A stretch of 64,000 nucleotides of DNA, taken from contig JADWOT020000001.1 of the NCBI GenBank assembly GCA_036345935.2, positions 22,997,187 to 23,061,186 of the forward strand, read 5' to 3'. This DNA is from Taenia hydatigena (lineage: Eukaryota > Platyhelminthes > Cestoda > Cyclophyllidea > Taeniidae). A program made the translations under genes and the position numbers. This document shows, in pieces, positions 1-10,031 of the stretch; positions within the stretch are counted from its first letter, which is position 1; each line of letters begins with the position of its first letter. A model generated the notes under the pieces. It searched no databases. It saw only the letters and a program-made list of their open reading frames with translations, and was not told the origin of the DNA.

Positions 1-494
1 AATCTCCCAGTACCGTCCAACCATATCCACCTGAGTTCTATCAAGCCAGTAGAGAAGTGGAGGCGGCATTGCATTTTCACATGTTCGACAGCTTCATACA
101 GGATCAGTAGATAACTCAACAGCGGAACTTTTCCACCTGGTTCACGGCTAGTGTTGCGGACCGCAGGCATGGGATAGTTGCCGAGGGTAGACGTCACTAA
201 CGGCTCTTATGTTGGGGGTCGTCACAGATTCTCCCATCCACCCCGTTAAGTTTTATCATCAAGCGGTAGAAGTGAGGATAGATGTTCTCTAAGATTGGAT
301 GTGCTTTCTGCGGCCATCATTGTACCGTCCCGAAACTTCCCTGAGGACGAAAGGAGACTATACACCAGGGCGGAATGCGTATCCTCGGCATATGGAAGTG
401 AGTGGGGCTACCAGAGTGGCCCGGAGGTCAGGCCGCCGGCGTTGGTACAGCGTCCCGTTACCAAAATTGAGGCTTGAACAAACAAAACTTTACA
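1..494 (+). mobile_element. Truncated copy of the small LTR element: internal part plus 3' LTR
   Basis: Bases 321-494 begin TGTACCGTCCCG and end CTTTACA. They align along their length with the LTRs at 4101 and 4814 (shared blocks: CGTCCCGA start, a GGCCCGGAGG core, and a GAACAAACAAA-type end). Bases about 70-260 resemble the internal part of the complete copy (the 4590-4740 stretch, with CATGGCTAGTGT-like wording). This is therefore the right-hand end of a further copy that starts left of the window. It is diverged, and the two short open frames across the LTR look incidental. Confidence 0.6.
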
Positions 495-3120
495 AAAGTT
501 CAGAGGGACTGAGAGATTAACAGCATGATTAGCGTGAGCACTGAAATAAAATATTATTCTACTCCTGCCTCATCTCCCACTCTCGAAGGCCCGCCTTTGA
601 GTTGGCAACCCGTGAGACTTTGGCCTTAATCCCCTCGCTCTTGCTGGCATTGCTATTCACTGCTGCTTCTACGAAGACAATCTCGTAAATCTCAGTCCGG
701 CTTCATCTACCTCCGCTACCTTACTGGCTACCGGACCACTTGTCAAACGTTGACGTTGACGCATATTCAGTTACTTGCGGTATGCACCCTCATTCTGTGA
801 CCCAGAGACGTGGGATCGGATCAACAGAGCAGAAATTTGGTTCATCTGGAATGCATTGGCGTACTTTTTGTAGCTCCTATCACCAGCATAACAGCGCCAA
901 CGCCAACACAACCTGTCGTGCATGCGTGCAAGTTGAGACGAAGCTGATTGGCTTGAAGCCAAGGTTTCCAACGTCACGTAGACTGTGGTACACAGCATTT
1001 CTATTGGTGATCACCGCTGCATATTCTGTAGCTTGATAAAGAAAGGAAACAATTTTTGGTTGCCCTGAGTTCCTCTTAAATAAGCTTTGTTAGGTAGAGT
1101 TGAAAAAAAAATTCGGACCTAATGCTGAACTGAGGTGGCTTACAATCGACAGCTGGTACGAGGGTGATTGGCCAGGTCCATCCTGTCTACGCAGACACTG
1201 GTTATGCCTCCTTTTAATCAATGCATGCTTCTTCTACAACTTTAAGCAAATCTCGTAACCATGATCTAAAATTGTGTTGGTATTTCGAGCAGCCCAAAGC
1301 TAAAAATGCTGGGTCCGCCCTCGACTAGCGGAGGGTGGGTGGCCTTTTGGATGTACCCTAGACGGCGTCGTGCATGCGTCTCGGTTTGCGTGTCTGGATT
1401 CTGATCCAGCTAAAATGTCGGTCAGCGCTAACTTAAAAATATTTATATCCCTTGGCTCAATGTTCAAATTAAGCTAGTAATATACCCCCGATTCTGGCAA
1501 CGGGTCTCCGAGATGCTCCATTATCTGACCTCTAGGCCACGCTAGTGGCCCATAGACCCTTTTCTATGGTGATATTTCGTGTTCCGCTCGAGTTAAGAGA
1601 AGTCGCGAAGTACTATAGTACTACACCAGCAAAGGAACCCTCTTTGCACGATAGGCGGACCCTCTGTCAACAAGCTTATTGTTTAACTCGCAAGTAGAGG
1701 GTGAACTTCGCATGCATCAAACGGAATGTTGGATTATCCGGCAGTTTCGACAGTATACCTGTTAAAGTTGGTTTAATTTGAGGGTGCAAAGTTAACGTCA
1801 CACACGCACTGGTTTCATAAATATCTTCCGCATAAACAAGACAGGGACGACTCCTAGCACAATTCACCCAAGCCTTATGTCTGCACCCAAGGCGTAAATA
1901 ACACGTAAACGTGTAATTCGACCAGTTGGATTTCTCTCAACTTCCTTCTAGACCGAGGAAGAAAGTGTGTTAACCGAGAATCAGCGCAATGAGTTTATCA
2001 TGTGTTTAATTCTTGGTTTTAGCTCGGGGAGCTTGAGGATCCCCCCACTGTACCCCCGCCATGCGGCCTAACCTCCGGTTCATGCCAGTAGCCTCACACC
2101 CTACTGTACATCGACAACATACATATGTATACTGCTTCCTCAAGGAAGTCTTGGAAAGCTAGAAATGGATCGAAAGAAAATAGCCAAAAATGTCGGAAGT
2201 AGACCCGCGGGTTTGCCTATGTCACTTTTGATTGTTCAATACCACAACTTTAATTGTTGATGCCAGGTCCTGCACAAGTAAATCACAAATGTCTAAACCA
2301 AACTTCTGGAGTAAACCTACACCAAGTTCGAAACAAGCAAATCACTCACATTAATTTGAATGAAATATGCCAGCACATTGCCAAGACCTTTTCAGAGACA
2401 AAGACACTTATCCCTTGTAGTTGTGGTCAGCCAGCATCAATACACAACCCCTCCACTAGTTAACTCATCCTTTACCAGAGCCCCAGATCCAAAAAACCAC
2501 GAAGGACGTGTCAGCTCCCAGGCCACGAGCATCGTCCCACTCCCATTAACCCATCCCGTGCAGCAAGCCATCGCATTAGTAAAGAAGACGCCCCATTTAC
2601 TTGACACGAGACGCAAGGGTACATCGAGTCACCGCATCCACGTAATGTTGGTAGCGAACATTGAAGGGTGTCCCACCCTTTTACTGCGCGACATTCAAGC
2701 AACGCCCAACAGCCTAATGTCCATGCTTAAACTCAGAAATTGATGGTTCTCGTAAAAAGGGTCACAAAAACAGCCCCAGTGGCTCTATCACGAAGACACT
2801 GACTAGCGCAGAGCACGACACACCCCAAAGCTATGGACTAGTTTTTCAAGTAGACACATCGAAACCATAGCATAATTGAAGAACATAGATAAGGCAACTA
2901 ACTTGGGGAGAGAGAGGATACACGAAAACCTCCGCCCGACTCAGTTCGGCCAACGGACGACCAAACACGCGAGAGCAAAAGTCGACCCCGCATTCTAACG
3001 ACAGAGGACCTGCTTGCCTTCCCTTTCACCACCGTTAGAACAGGTAGCGTTCCACAGTGGAGATGAAACCACGATAAAGACTTGATTTTAATCTATTGCT
3101 GCATTGAAAAGACCATTATT
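495..3120. other. No supported gene
   Basis: The stretch has only short open frames on both strands (the longest is about 127 codons at 2360-2743), without recognisable domains or convincing splice structure. Composition varies, with a more GC-rich part at 580-1000. It may contain old repeat remnants, but I could not match it to the families seen elsewhere in the window. Confidence 0.5.
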
Positions 3121-3140
3121 ATGTCGGAAGTAAGAACAGC

Positions 3141-3689
3141 TCAATGGGCGTGGACGTAAGGGGCAACGCAGGACTTATAGTCGATCAATTCCTCCCTTTT
3201 GAACCACAGTGCAATTTCGCGATCAGCAGTTTCAATTGCGTCAGATCCGTGGACAATGTTGGCGCCAACACACTGACCGAAATCAGCGCGGATGGTACCC
3301 GGAAGACTCTTTGCAGGATCTGTCTCGCCAAGAAGCATGCGACCGAGTTTTACGGCCTACAAAGCGAGTAAATAAATAAAGTCTAAAGGCAATCCTGAAC
3401 GACTGGCGATTTGGAGATGAACAATGCAAACCTGAGCTCCTTCCCAAACCATTGGCACGACGGGCCCGGACGACATATAGGCGATGAGATTCTTGAAGAA
3501 GGGCTTTCCAGCGAGGGCCTCGTAGTGTTTGTTAAGGAGAGCTTCATCAGCATGCATGAACTTCATTGCAACCAGCTTGAACCCTCGGCGCTCGAAACGC
3601 CTGATGATTTCACCAACGAGACCACGTTGGACGCCATCAGGCTTGACCATGATGAAGGTACGCTCCTGAAACCCTCTGTCAGAACTCAT
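3141..3689 (-). CDS. NME: Nucleoside diphosphate kinase, two exons
   Basis: The enzyme transfers the gamma-phosphate between nucleoside triphosphates and diphosphates through a phospho-histidine. Exon 1 is 3689-3432 and exon 2 is 3356-3141; the intron (3357-3431) has GT at its start and GTAG at its end and is phase 0. The protein is 157 residues, against about 150 usual for the family. The N-terminal half shows [20 protein letters not shown] (substrate and core strand) and the [13 protein letters not shown] helix-strand. Exon 2 gives [19 protein letters not shown] and then NIVHGSD, which carries the catalytic His, followed by the [10 protein letters not shown]-terminal part. The start is the ATG giving MSSDRGF, just before the conserved ERTFIMVKP; an upstream in-frame ATG would add 29 non-homologous residues. 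All key residues are present, so it should be active. Confidence 0.96.
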
Positions 3690-4100
3690 CCTACACAACT
3701 CAGCGCTACGTGAAACACAAAAGAAACGGCTAAAAGCGCAAAAGTCAACCTTATTAAAGGAAGGAGAGCCAATCAACTTGAAGGAGGGATCGCATCAATA
3801 ACAAAATCATCAGCATTAAAGGGCGTGCGATTCCATGGGAAAAATATAAAGCGTGAGAGGTTAGATTCGCAAACGTAGGCATTTGTATAACTAATACAAA
3901 TTAGTTATTGCGTTAATAGGCAAATCTTAAAAAAGTGAAGCGTCGAAAACAGGAGGCCGACATTTGCATTATTAAAGGATAGTAAACCATAGAGGCTCTC
4001 CAGATGGAAACAAAATGCAGGCAAGTCGTGATGTTGAAAAGTCATTTTAAAACAAGTAATTTATGATGAAGTCTTTATAACAGGAAAGTAAGGAGGTAAC

Positions 4101-4285
4101 TGTAGCGTCCCGAGGCTCCCTTAAGGCAAAAGAAGGCAAAGTGGCAGGGTAGAATATATACATTCACCGGACAGAGGGAAATAGACTGCAGGCATGGCCC
4201 GGAGGCCAGCCCACGCAGCTAGGGCAGTACGGCCACCTCTGTGACCTTGACAGAAACTGGCAGATCTAACAAGCAAAGTACTACA
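4101..4285 (+). repeat. Left LTR of the miniature element
   Basis: It begins TGTAGCGTCC and ends AGTACTACA. The core contains GGCATGGCCCGGAGGCCAG, nearly unchanged in the right LTR. The preceding bases GGTAAC form the left target-site duplication. Confidence 0.8.
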
Positions 4286-4813
4286 TTGCCCCTCTCTTCT
4301 TCCGAGCGTCGTCCCCGACGCGTCCCTCGGTACATCTCCCGCGTTAGCCATCACAGCATACTCAGTGCTGCAAGAAGCACCCACGAGCTAACCATGCCAG
4401 TCGCCCACATTCGACGCGATTGAGGCGACGCTTGACACCAACGTCAGTGATCCCTCTTGACAGTGCATTGTACTTCGAGTTTCGTCTAGCTTGGAAATGA
4501 AGTTCGGAATAAGTGGTTCTGCCGACCATCAGTATGTCCGTAGGGGGGGTTAGCGCGCCGATCTCCTTAAGCAAGTAGATATTAGGAGTAATCTTTGGAA
4601 CGAAACTTCCCAGGTGGTCCATGGCTAGTGTCGCTTCAGTTGTTGATAGCTCTCTTGTAGAACACGGAGAAGGGGTGGATGCAGGAGGTGGACGTCGTTT
4701 TTGGCCCATCTGTAGCACACGCACTTCTTTCACACCGCTGCAACATGCCGCAGGGGGTAGAGATCGGGATAAAAAAACCCTTTAGAATCGGGCCCGCTTT
4801 CCGCTGCCACCAA

Positions 4814-4997
4814 TGTAGCGTCCCGAGGCTCCCTTATGGCAAAAGAAGGCAAAGTGGCAGAATAGAATATATACATTCACCGGACAGAGGGAAATAGACT
4901 GCAGGCATGGCCCGGAGGCCAGCCCACGCAGCTAGGGCAGTACGGCCACCTCTGTGATCTTGACAGAAACTGGCAGTTCTAACAAGCAAAGCACTAC
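4814..4997 (+). repeat. Right LTR of the miniature element
   Basis: Nearly identical to the left LTR over its full length; visible differences include CTTAAGG to CTTATGG and GCAGGGTAG to GCAGAATAG. GGTAAC follows directly and matches the left flank. Confidence 0.8.
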
Positions 4998-5266
4998 GGT
5001 AACTATTTGAAGTACTCATGTTTACTTCTGGTGGACAACGGCATCGGCTTGAGGACTGTTTAATAAGTCGTGGTTGGCAGTGTATCACTTTGAGCGTAAA
5101 AGATGCAAAAACCAGTTCTAATAGAAGATGAAAGAGATGGCTGTCTGGATTATTGCATAAATACCAGCTAGGAGATACCTATCACTAAGTTACTAAAATT
5201 TCACCAAAAGAACCTAGCACTATCTGCATAATACATTCTTTGAAAAAAAACCGACTAAATCACACT

Positions 5267-5332
5267 AATTTAATACCCTGAGACGCAAAGTAGGGCTGGA
5301 ATTTAATACCCTGAGACGCAAAGTAGGGCTGG
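5267..5332. repeat. Perfect tandem duplication of a 33-bp unit
   Basis: The unit begins AATTTAATACCCTGAGACG and ends AGTAGGGCTGG. Two identical copies lie head to tail (5267-5299 and 5300-5332). Identity without a single change suggests a recent duplication. No function is visible. Confidence 0.9.
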
Positions 5333-5513
5333 ATTCTATTGGCGTATTTCAGAGGTCATACTGCCTTATAAATATAAAAAGGAGGAGCCATAAGAGCCCT
5401 AGTAACAAAATAGAAAGTTGCGCAGTTAATTAGAGCATTCCATTATCATAATGTAGGCAGTGGTTATCTTTGGAACTACTCAGGGATATAGAGTTCAAAC
5501 GTTTAATTTAATT

Positions 5514-5582
5514 TGAACCTAGGCTCAAATCGTTTTCCCGCCTCTGGCCTACAAAGCACATTTAAAGAATATTATAATTACA
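5514..5582 (-). repeat. Fragment of dispersed element family 2, reverse orientation
   Basis: Read on the minus strand it gives TTCTTTAAATGTGCTTTGTA and then GGCCAGAGGCGGGAAAAC, the same start as the copies at 6566, 50006 and 55208. Only the first 70 bp or so are present. Confidence 0.7.
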
Positions 5583-5854
5583 GTATCTTGAGTATAACCG
5601 AGCAAAAAATAGTTTGACACAAACTTGCGCTACGTTACTAATGAGAGCAAAGTCAGACTTAATCCGCTCTACTATTATAATGATATTGTATACCAAAAAT
5701 GTTTGATGCATTTTATGCCCCACTTATCGGAAAGAAAGCGGTTTACTAAAAAAATCTGACTCAAATATTGCTGCTGGGAGCCACATTTATGACTCGCCCG
5801 GTTTTTGCATTAGAGAGCGCAAGTACTTTCCTTCAATCGGATTGTATCTCTGAT

Positions 5855-6520
5855 TGTAGGATCTCGAGGCTCTGTTGAGGCAAAAGACGGCAGAATATTA
5901 GGGTAGAACACATATATATTTTTAACGGGCAGAGGGAAATAAGCTGTTGGCATGGCCTAGAGGCCAGCCTACGCTGCTAGAACACTATGATTACTTCTGT
6001 GATCCTGACCGAAACCGGCAGTCCCAACAAACAAAGCATTACACTGATGCTCGGTATAATCTCCGAGTCGTGAGTATGTTCCTCGACACAACGGCGGGAA
6101 ATTCTCTGCCATAGTACTACGGCTCCATATTGTAACACCCTGAAACTTCCTTAAAAGCGTAAAAAGGCAATGCTTTATAATGCGCTTGTTGTTTGGATAG
6201 CTCTCAATTTCGCTTGCAGGAAATTACATGGCAATTCTGCCTTTAGCAGGTTGGACAGTGTTAAATACTTTGTTTGTTTGGACTGTCGGTTTTCGGTCAG
6301 GGTCACAGGGGTAGCCATATTGCTCTGAGCCGCGTGATCAGGTCTCCGAGCCATGCTAGCAGCCCCATTCCCTCTGTCAATCGAATGTATGCAAATTCTG
6401 CCCTGGTACCTTGCCTTCTTTTGCCTTTAAAGGGGTCCCGGGACGCTACAGCTAGCCTCAAAGCCATGTCAGTAGCCTTGGCTCCAATTGTTTAGCGAAT
6501 GTATATGCACACTCTGTTTA
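5855..6520. mobile_element. Cluster of LTR remnants of the miniature element family
   Basis: Bases 5855-6043 are a diverged LTR in + orientation (TGTAGGATCTCGAGGC to AAAGCATTACA). A truncated LTR start follows at 6131 (TGTAACACCCTGAAAC). Bases 6259-6450 are an LTR in the opposite orientation (TGTTAAATACTTTG to GGGACGCTACA), and 6451-6520 repeats part of its middle. The arrangement looks like nested or rearranged insertions. The open frame over 6274-6495 is accounted for by the reversed LTR. Confidence 0.65.
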
Positions 6521-6565
6521 GAGTTCTTGTTTCCATTTGTCTCTAGAAAAGTCCCAAGGTGGCAC

Positions 6566-6796
6566 TGTAATACTTATATTCTTTAAATGTGCTTTGTAGG
6601 TAAGAGGCGGAAAAACAATTTGAACCTCGTGGCGGAGCAGCGTGCAGACTCGCAGGAGCGTGACTCTTCCCCGGCCTGAATCCCATATCTTGCCTAGCTG
6701 TATAATTTTCACCCTCTGTATTAAAGATGTCAAAGCATACTCAGACTTCTACTAACAAGGGTGACCAGAAGAGAGAGGAGGAACCCTCCACAGTTA
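6566..6796 (+). mobile_element. Dispersed element family 2 with a gag-like ORF start
   Basis: This shares about 230 bp with 50006-50235 and 55208-55435. The block starts TGTAATACTTATATTCTTTA, runs through an AGAGGCGG motif and a leader, and then has ATG at 6727 opening MSKHTQTSTNKGDQKREEEP. The same peptide start, with small changes, follows in the other two copies. Homology stops soon after, although here the frame stays open to 7047. It looks like the 5' part of a retroelement, leader plus first codons of a gag-like protein, left by truncated insertions. The element class is not determined. Confidence 0.6.
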
Positions 6797-7320
6797 CAGC
6801 TCTGCCAGAATGTGTAACACTGGCAAACAAAAGCATTTGGGGTTACCATCTTAGTCCAGCGGCCAAGCTGCCTCAAAGGAGTATGAGGCTGGAGTCTCCT
6901 AGTAGTCTCTTACCTAATCGGGGGTCTATCGAACAACTACTATGTGTAATTTACTACAATGGGAGGTACTCATGGCGCCCCATTTCTTCTACTGCATTTT
7001 CGATTACCTTAGTAGCTAAAGTAAATTTATACTCAGGCTTCTATTGAGCGTAATTTAAATTATTTTAATTTTCGGCGTCTTGAATGCAATGTTAATGAAG
7101 TTGCTCGCTCACCTCAGAAGACCTAACACTCGAATTAATTAGAATACCCTAAATGTAGGCTATTTGTGTTTATTTACAAGCAGGTAACAAACCCTAATTT
7201 TTCATGTCTACATAAAATAAAGTTTTTTGACTCTACATCAGTTTGTTTTAACGGACCTGCACTAGGGTACTGTTTGTTTTAATTCGCGACTGCATCCGTT
7301 TGTTTTCGGTGTTCTGTGTC

Positions 7321-10031
7321 ATGTCTCATCCGACGAAGCGGGTAAGAGTCGATACTGCTGCTGTGGCAACGGCTCAGTACTACAACACTACTGGTACTGT
7401 GCCTTCAAGCTTTCAGCTCTCTGCTGATCTGTCTTACTTGATCACTACACAACCGAATTGCACCGTTGCGGCGTTTGAATTACCTCAAGAATGCACGGAA
7501 AGTGAGATTTACGAGGCCTTCATTCGTTGTGGGCAGGTGAAAAGTGTACAAAAGGTATGTGGTGGTCGAGCAGCTCTAATAGAATTCCCTGAAATCTCAA
7601 CTCCTACTCGTTTGGTCCATTGGGCTAAGATAAATCCCTTTTTTATTGGCGTTTATCGTGTGCGTTTGGAGTTTTCGTCGCAAACTATAACTGCGCCGGC
7701 TAACATAATGAAGCCGCAGCTTAACGAAAATAGCATGGCTAAGGATACGACACCTAACAACGTTCTTCATCTGGACATTAGGAATGCTGAGTATCCAATT
7801 ACTGTGAATGTGCTAAAAGCGATATGCTCACGTCATGGTACGTTGCAGAGGATTTACATAGGCAAAGTCAATGTGGACAAGTCTTTGGAAGCGCTTGTGG
7901 AATTTGCGACCATTGAAGAAGCCACCAAAGCTAGAGAACATTTGGATGGTGCCGATATATACTCTGGTTGTTGCAGCCTCTCTGTCAGTTTTTCCAAAAT
8001 GAAGAAGATCCATGTTACAAAAAATGATAATGAACAGTGGGATTTCACCGAATCGAAGGAGGGTCTCCTTTCTAACGTACCTGCTGGTCAGCGAACCCTC
8101 TTACCCAACGCCACCAATGGTCACGGTGAGCAGCAGTCAACTCCCACGGCTGCTGTTCAGCAGCCTCCTCCGCCTCCACCCTCTAATGTTCCGCCTGTAC
8201 CGCCAGTCCCGCCAATGGGTTATCAACAACCTTACTACGGCTATTCTATGCCACCTGGCCAATATATGCAACCGCCAGGGTATTACCCTCCAATGATGCC
8301 TGGTCAGCCCATGTCCAGTTACTCTAATCCTGCAATGCCCTATGGTATGCAGCCACCAATGCCGTCTCCATATTATCAACAACCCGGCTACCAGTATTAT
8401 CCTCAACAACAACCACCGGCTCAACAACAAATGCCGCCTCAGATGCCTACAGCAACAGTGAGAACAGCACCTCAGATAATGCCGACGCCACCTCCTGTTC
8501 ACCATGTAACGCCAGCGGGTATTGGGGTGGGTCACTCCACTTCTAATCTCAATTCAACTTCTGTGGCAGCAGCAAGGAACACTGACATGTCTATTTTCCA
8601 TGCGGAGAGGGGGGCAGTATTGGTCGTGAGTAACTTGCCGGAGGGTATAAATTGTGATCACCTCTTCAACGTTATCTGTCTTTATGGCAACATCGCAAGA
8701 ATCAAGTTCCTCAAGAGTCGGCCGGGTTGCGCTATCGTACAAATGGGCTCCAAGGAAGCCGCTGAGCTTGTTTCTCAGCATCTGGAGGGGGCTACCATTT
8801 TCGGGCAGGTTATCCAATTTCATCCAAGCGAGCAGATTGAAGTTCAGGAACACGCTGGTCTGGGCACTTTGTCTGATGGTTCACCAGTGATGAAGAACTA
8901 CATGAGTGAGCGTTCGAGTCCACTCTTTTTTTTTGCCTTGGATAGAGTTTTTGTTTTCACTCCTCATTCACTTTTAGCTGACTCCAACAATAGGTTTAGA
9001 AACGCAGTGGTTGCCGCAAAGAGTCGTATTTTGGCTCCAACCCGAACATTGCATTTCTTTAACGCTCCTCTCAATTTTTCTCCGGAGGATATGTGTCACG
9101 TCTTTTCCGATTGTGGCGTGAAGAGACCTCCGCGTATCGTTGTTTTCACCGCCAAACCGGGTCAAAAGACATCATTAGGTAGGGCGAGCGATTCACCTCA
9201 GTCATCCTTGCGTGGTTCGCTTACTGTGTTGTCCATTTAGGTCTTGCGGAATGGGATACCGTCGGGGAGTCGTTGGACGCCTTGGCCTTGGCCAATCATC
9301 GTCCAATACACATTGTGGGCTTTGCACATCCATTCCATCTTAAATTGGCGTTTAGCCCCAAACCCATTTCTGACGACCGTGCGGGTCAAAGTATGATCAA
9401 TTACCCCGCACCACCGATGCAGATCAGCCGTGGTCCGCAACTCAACACGCCGCGCGTCGTTACCGTGCCAGCTCCCAACGCCGGTTCTTCCGCCGGTAAG
9501 GCTTCGGAGCTCGGGTCTTCGTCACCACCACCGTTTGACGTCAAAGCTGTTGAGGCCGAGGAGGCTGCCTACCTAGAGAGTAACGGCGCTGTTATTGCTG
9601 GGGCCAAGAGGGAACGATCACCCACCCCACCACCGTCGGCGTCACAAACTTCGCCAATGCCGTCGGCTCATTCGCACTCACCAAGTGTCGTTCATCAACC
9701 ACCAAAGACACCTGAAGAGGAAAAGGAGGAGGAGAGGGATAGGGATTCACGTACTGAGACTCATGAAGCAGGAGCGGTAACCTTTAATGAGGCGGATGAG
9801 CTTCATCAGGGGCAGGAGGGCATTGCTTCCTCCTCGGAATTGAGTGAAGATGAGAATATTGATCGTAATAGGTTTCGCGAGAACTTGAAAGCAGTAGATG
9901 AGGAAGCAGAAGGGGATGAGGAGGATGATGTGCCATATGTTCGAAAAACTGTTCACCAGCCACCGGCTACTCCCCCCTCGGAATCACCCAGTTCGTCGTC
10001 TTATTCACCTATTGGGGACGGGGAAAGCTGA
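7321..10031 (+). CDS. HNRNPL: hnRNP L-like RNA-binding protein with four RRMs and an acidic tail
   Basis: A nuclear RNA-binding protein of the hnRNP L/PTB class, expected to act in splicing and mRNA handling. Exons are 7321-8905, 8978-9178 and 9241-10031. The introns are 72 and 62 bp with GT-AG ends, the first inside a stretch with no stop codon. The joined frame gives 858 residues. RRM1 is about 46-125 and RRM2 about 147-226 (NVLHLDIRN to LSVSFSK). A Pro/Gln/Tyr-rich linker runs about 280-400, RRM3 about 429-505 (VLVVSNLPEG) and RRM4 about 548-625 (TLHFFNAPLNFSPEDM, then GVKRPPRIVVF). The LHFFNAPL and GVKRP wording and the NNRF motif before RRM4 are hnRNP L hallmarks. The last 200 residues are Ser/Pro- and acid-rich, and vertebrate hnRNP L lacks them. 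The start MSHPTKRVRV is chosen over an ATG 7 codons upstream because it begins with a basic, NLS-like run. Confidence 0.93.

Larger units (their letters stand above)
4101..4997 (+). mobile_element. Complete miniature LTR element (TRIM-like) with target-site duplication
   Basis: Two direct repeats (4101-4285 and 4814-4997) of about 185 bp flank a 528-bp internal region that codes for nothing recognisable. The repeats start TGTAGCGTCCCGAGG and end CTAC(A), so they have the short inverted ends TGTAG/CTACA typical of LTRs. By eye they differ at about 6 of 185 positions (about 97% identical). The 6 bp just before the first repeat and just after the second are both GGTAAC, as expected for a target-site duplication. 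The size and lack of gag-pol fit a terminal-repeat retrotransposon in miniature. I could not find a clear primer-binding site or polypurine tract. Related LTRs and internal fragments lie at 1-494, 5855-6520, 19080-19640, 20761-20912 and 30.4-31.4 kb. Confidence 0.8.

Noticed and set aside
321..360. Hammerhead-ribozyme-like wording (CTGAGGACGAAA) in the LTR, and CTGATGAG at 17674
   Set aside because: Flatworm elements can carry hammerheads, but neither place has a stem II between the conserved CUGANGA and GAAA parts with a matching cleavage strand.
3141..3689. Bacterial contamination as the source of the nucleoside diphosphate kinase
   Set aside because: The gene has a spliceosomal intron with conserved phase, and its wording is of animal type.
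8137..8535. 132-codon minus-strand frame
   Set aside because: Shadow of the Pro/Gln-rich linker of the hnRNP L-like gene; Arg/Trp-rich and without a domain.
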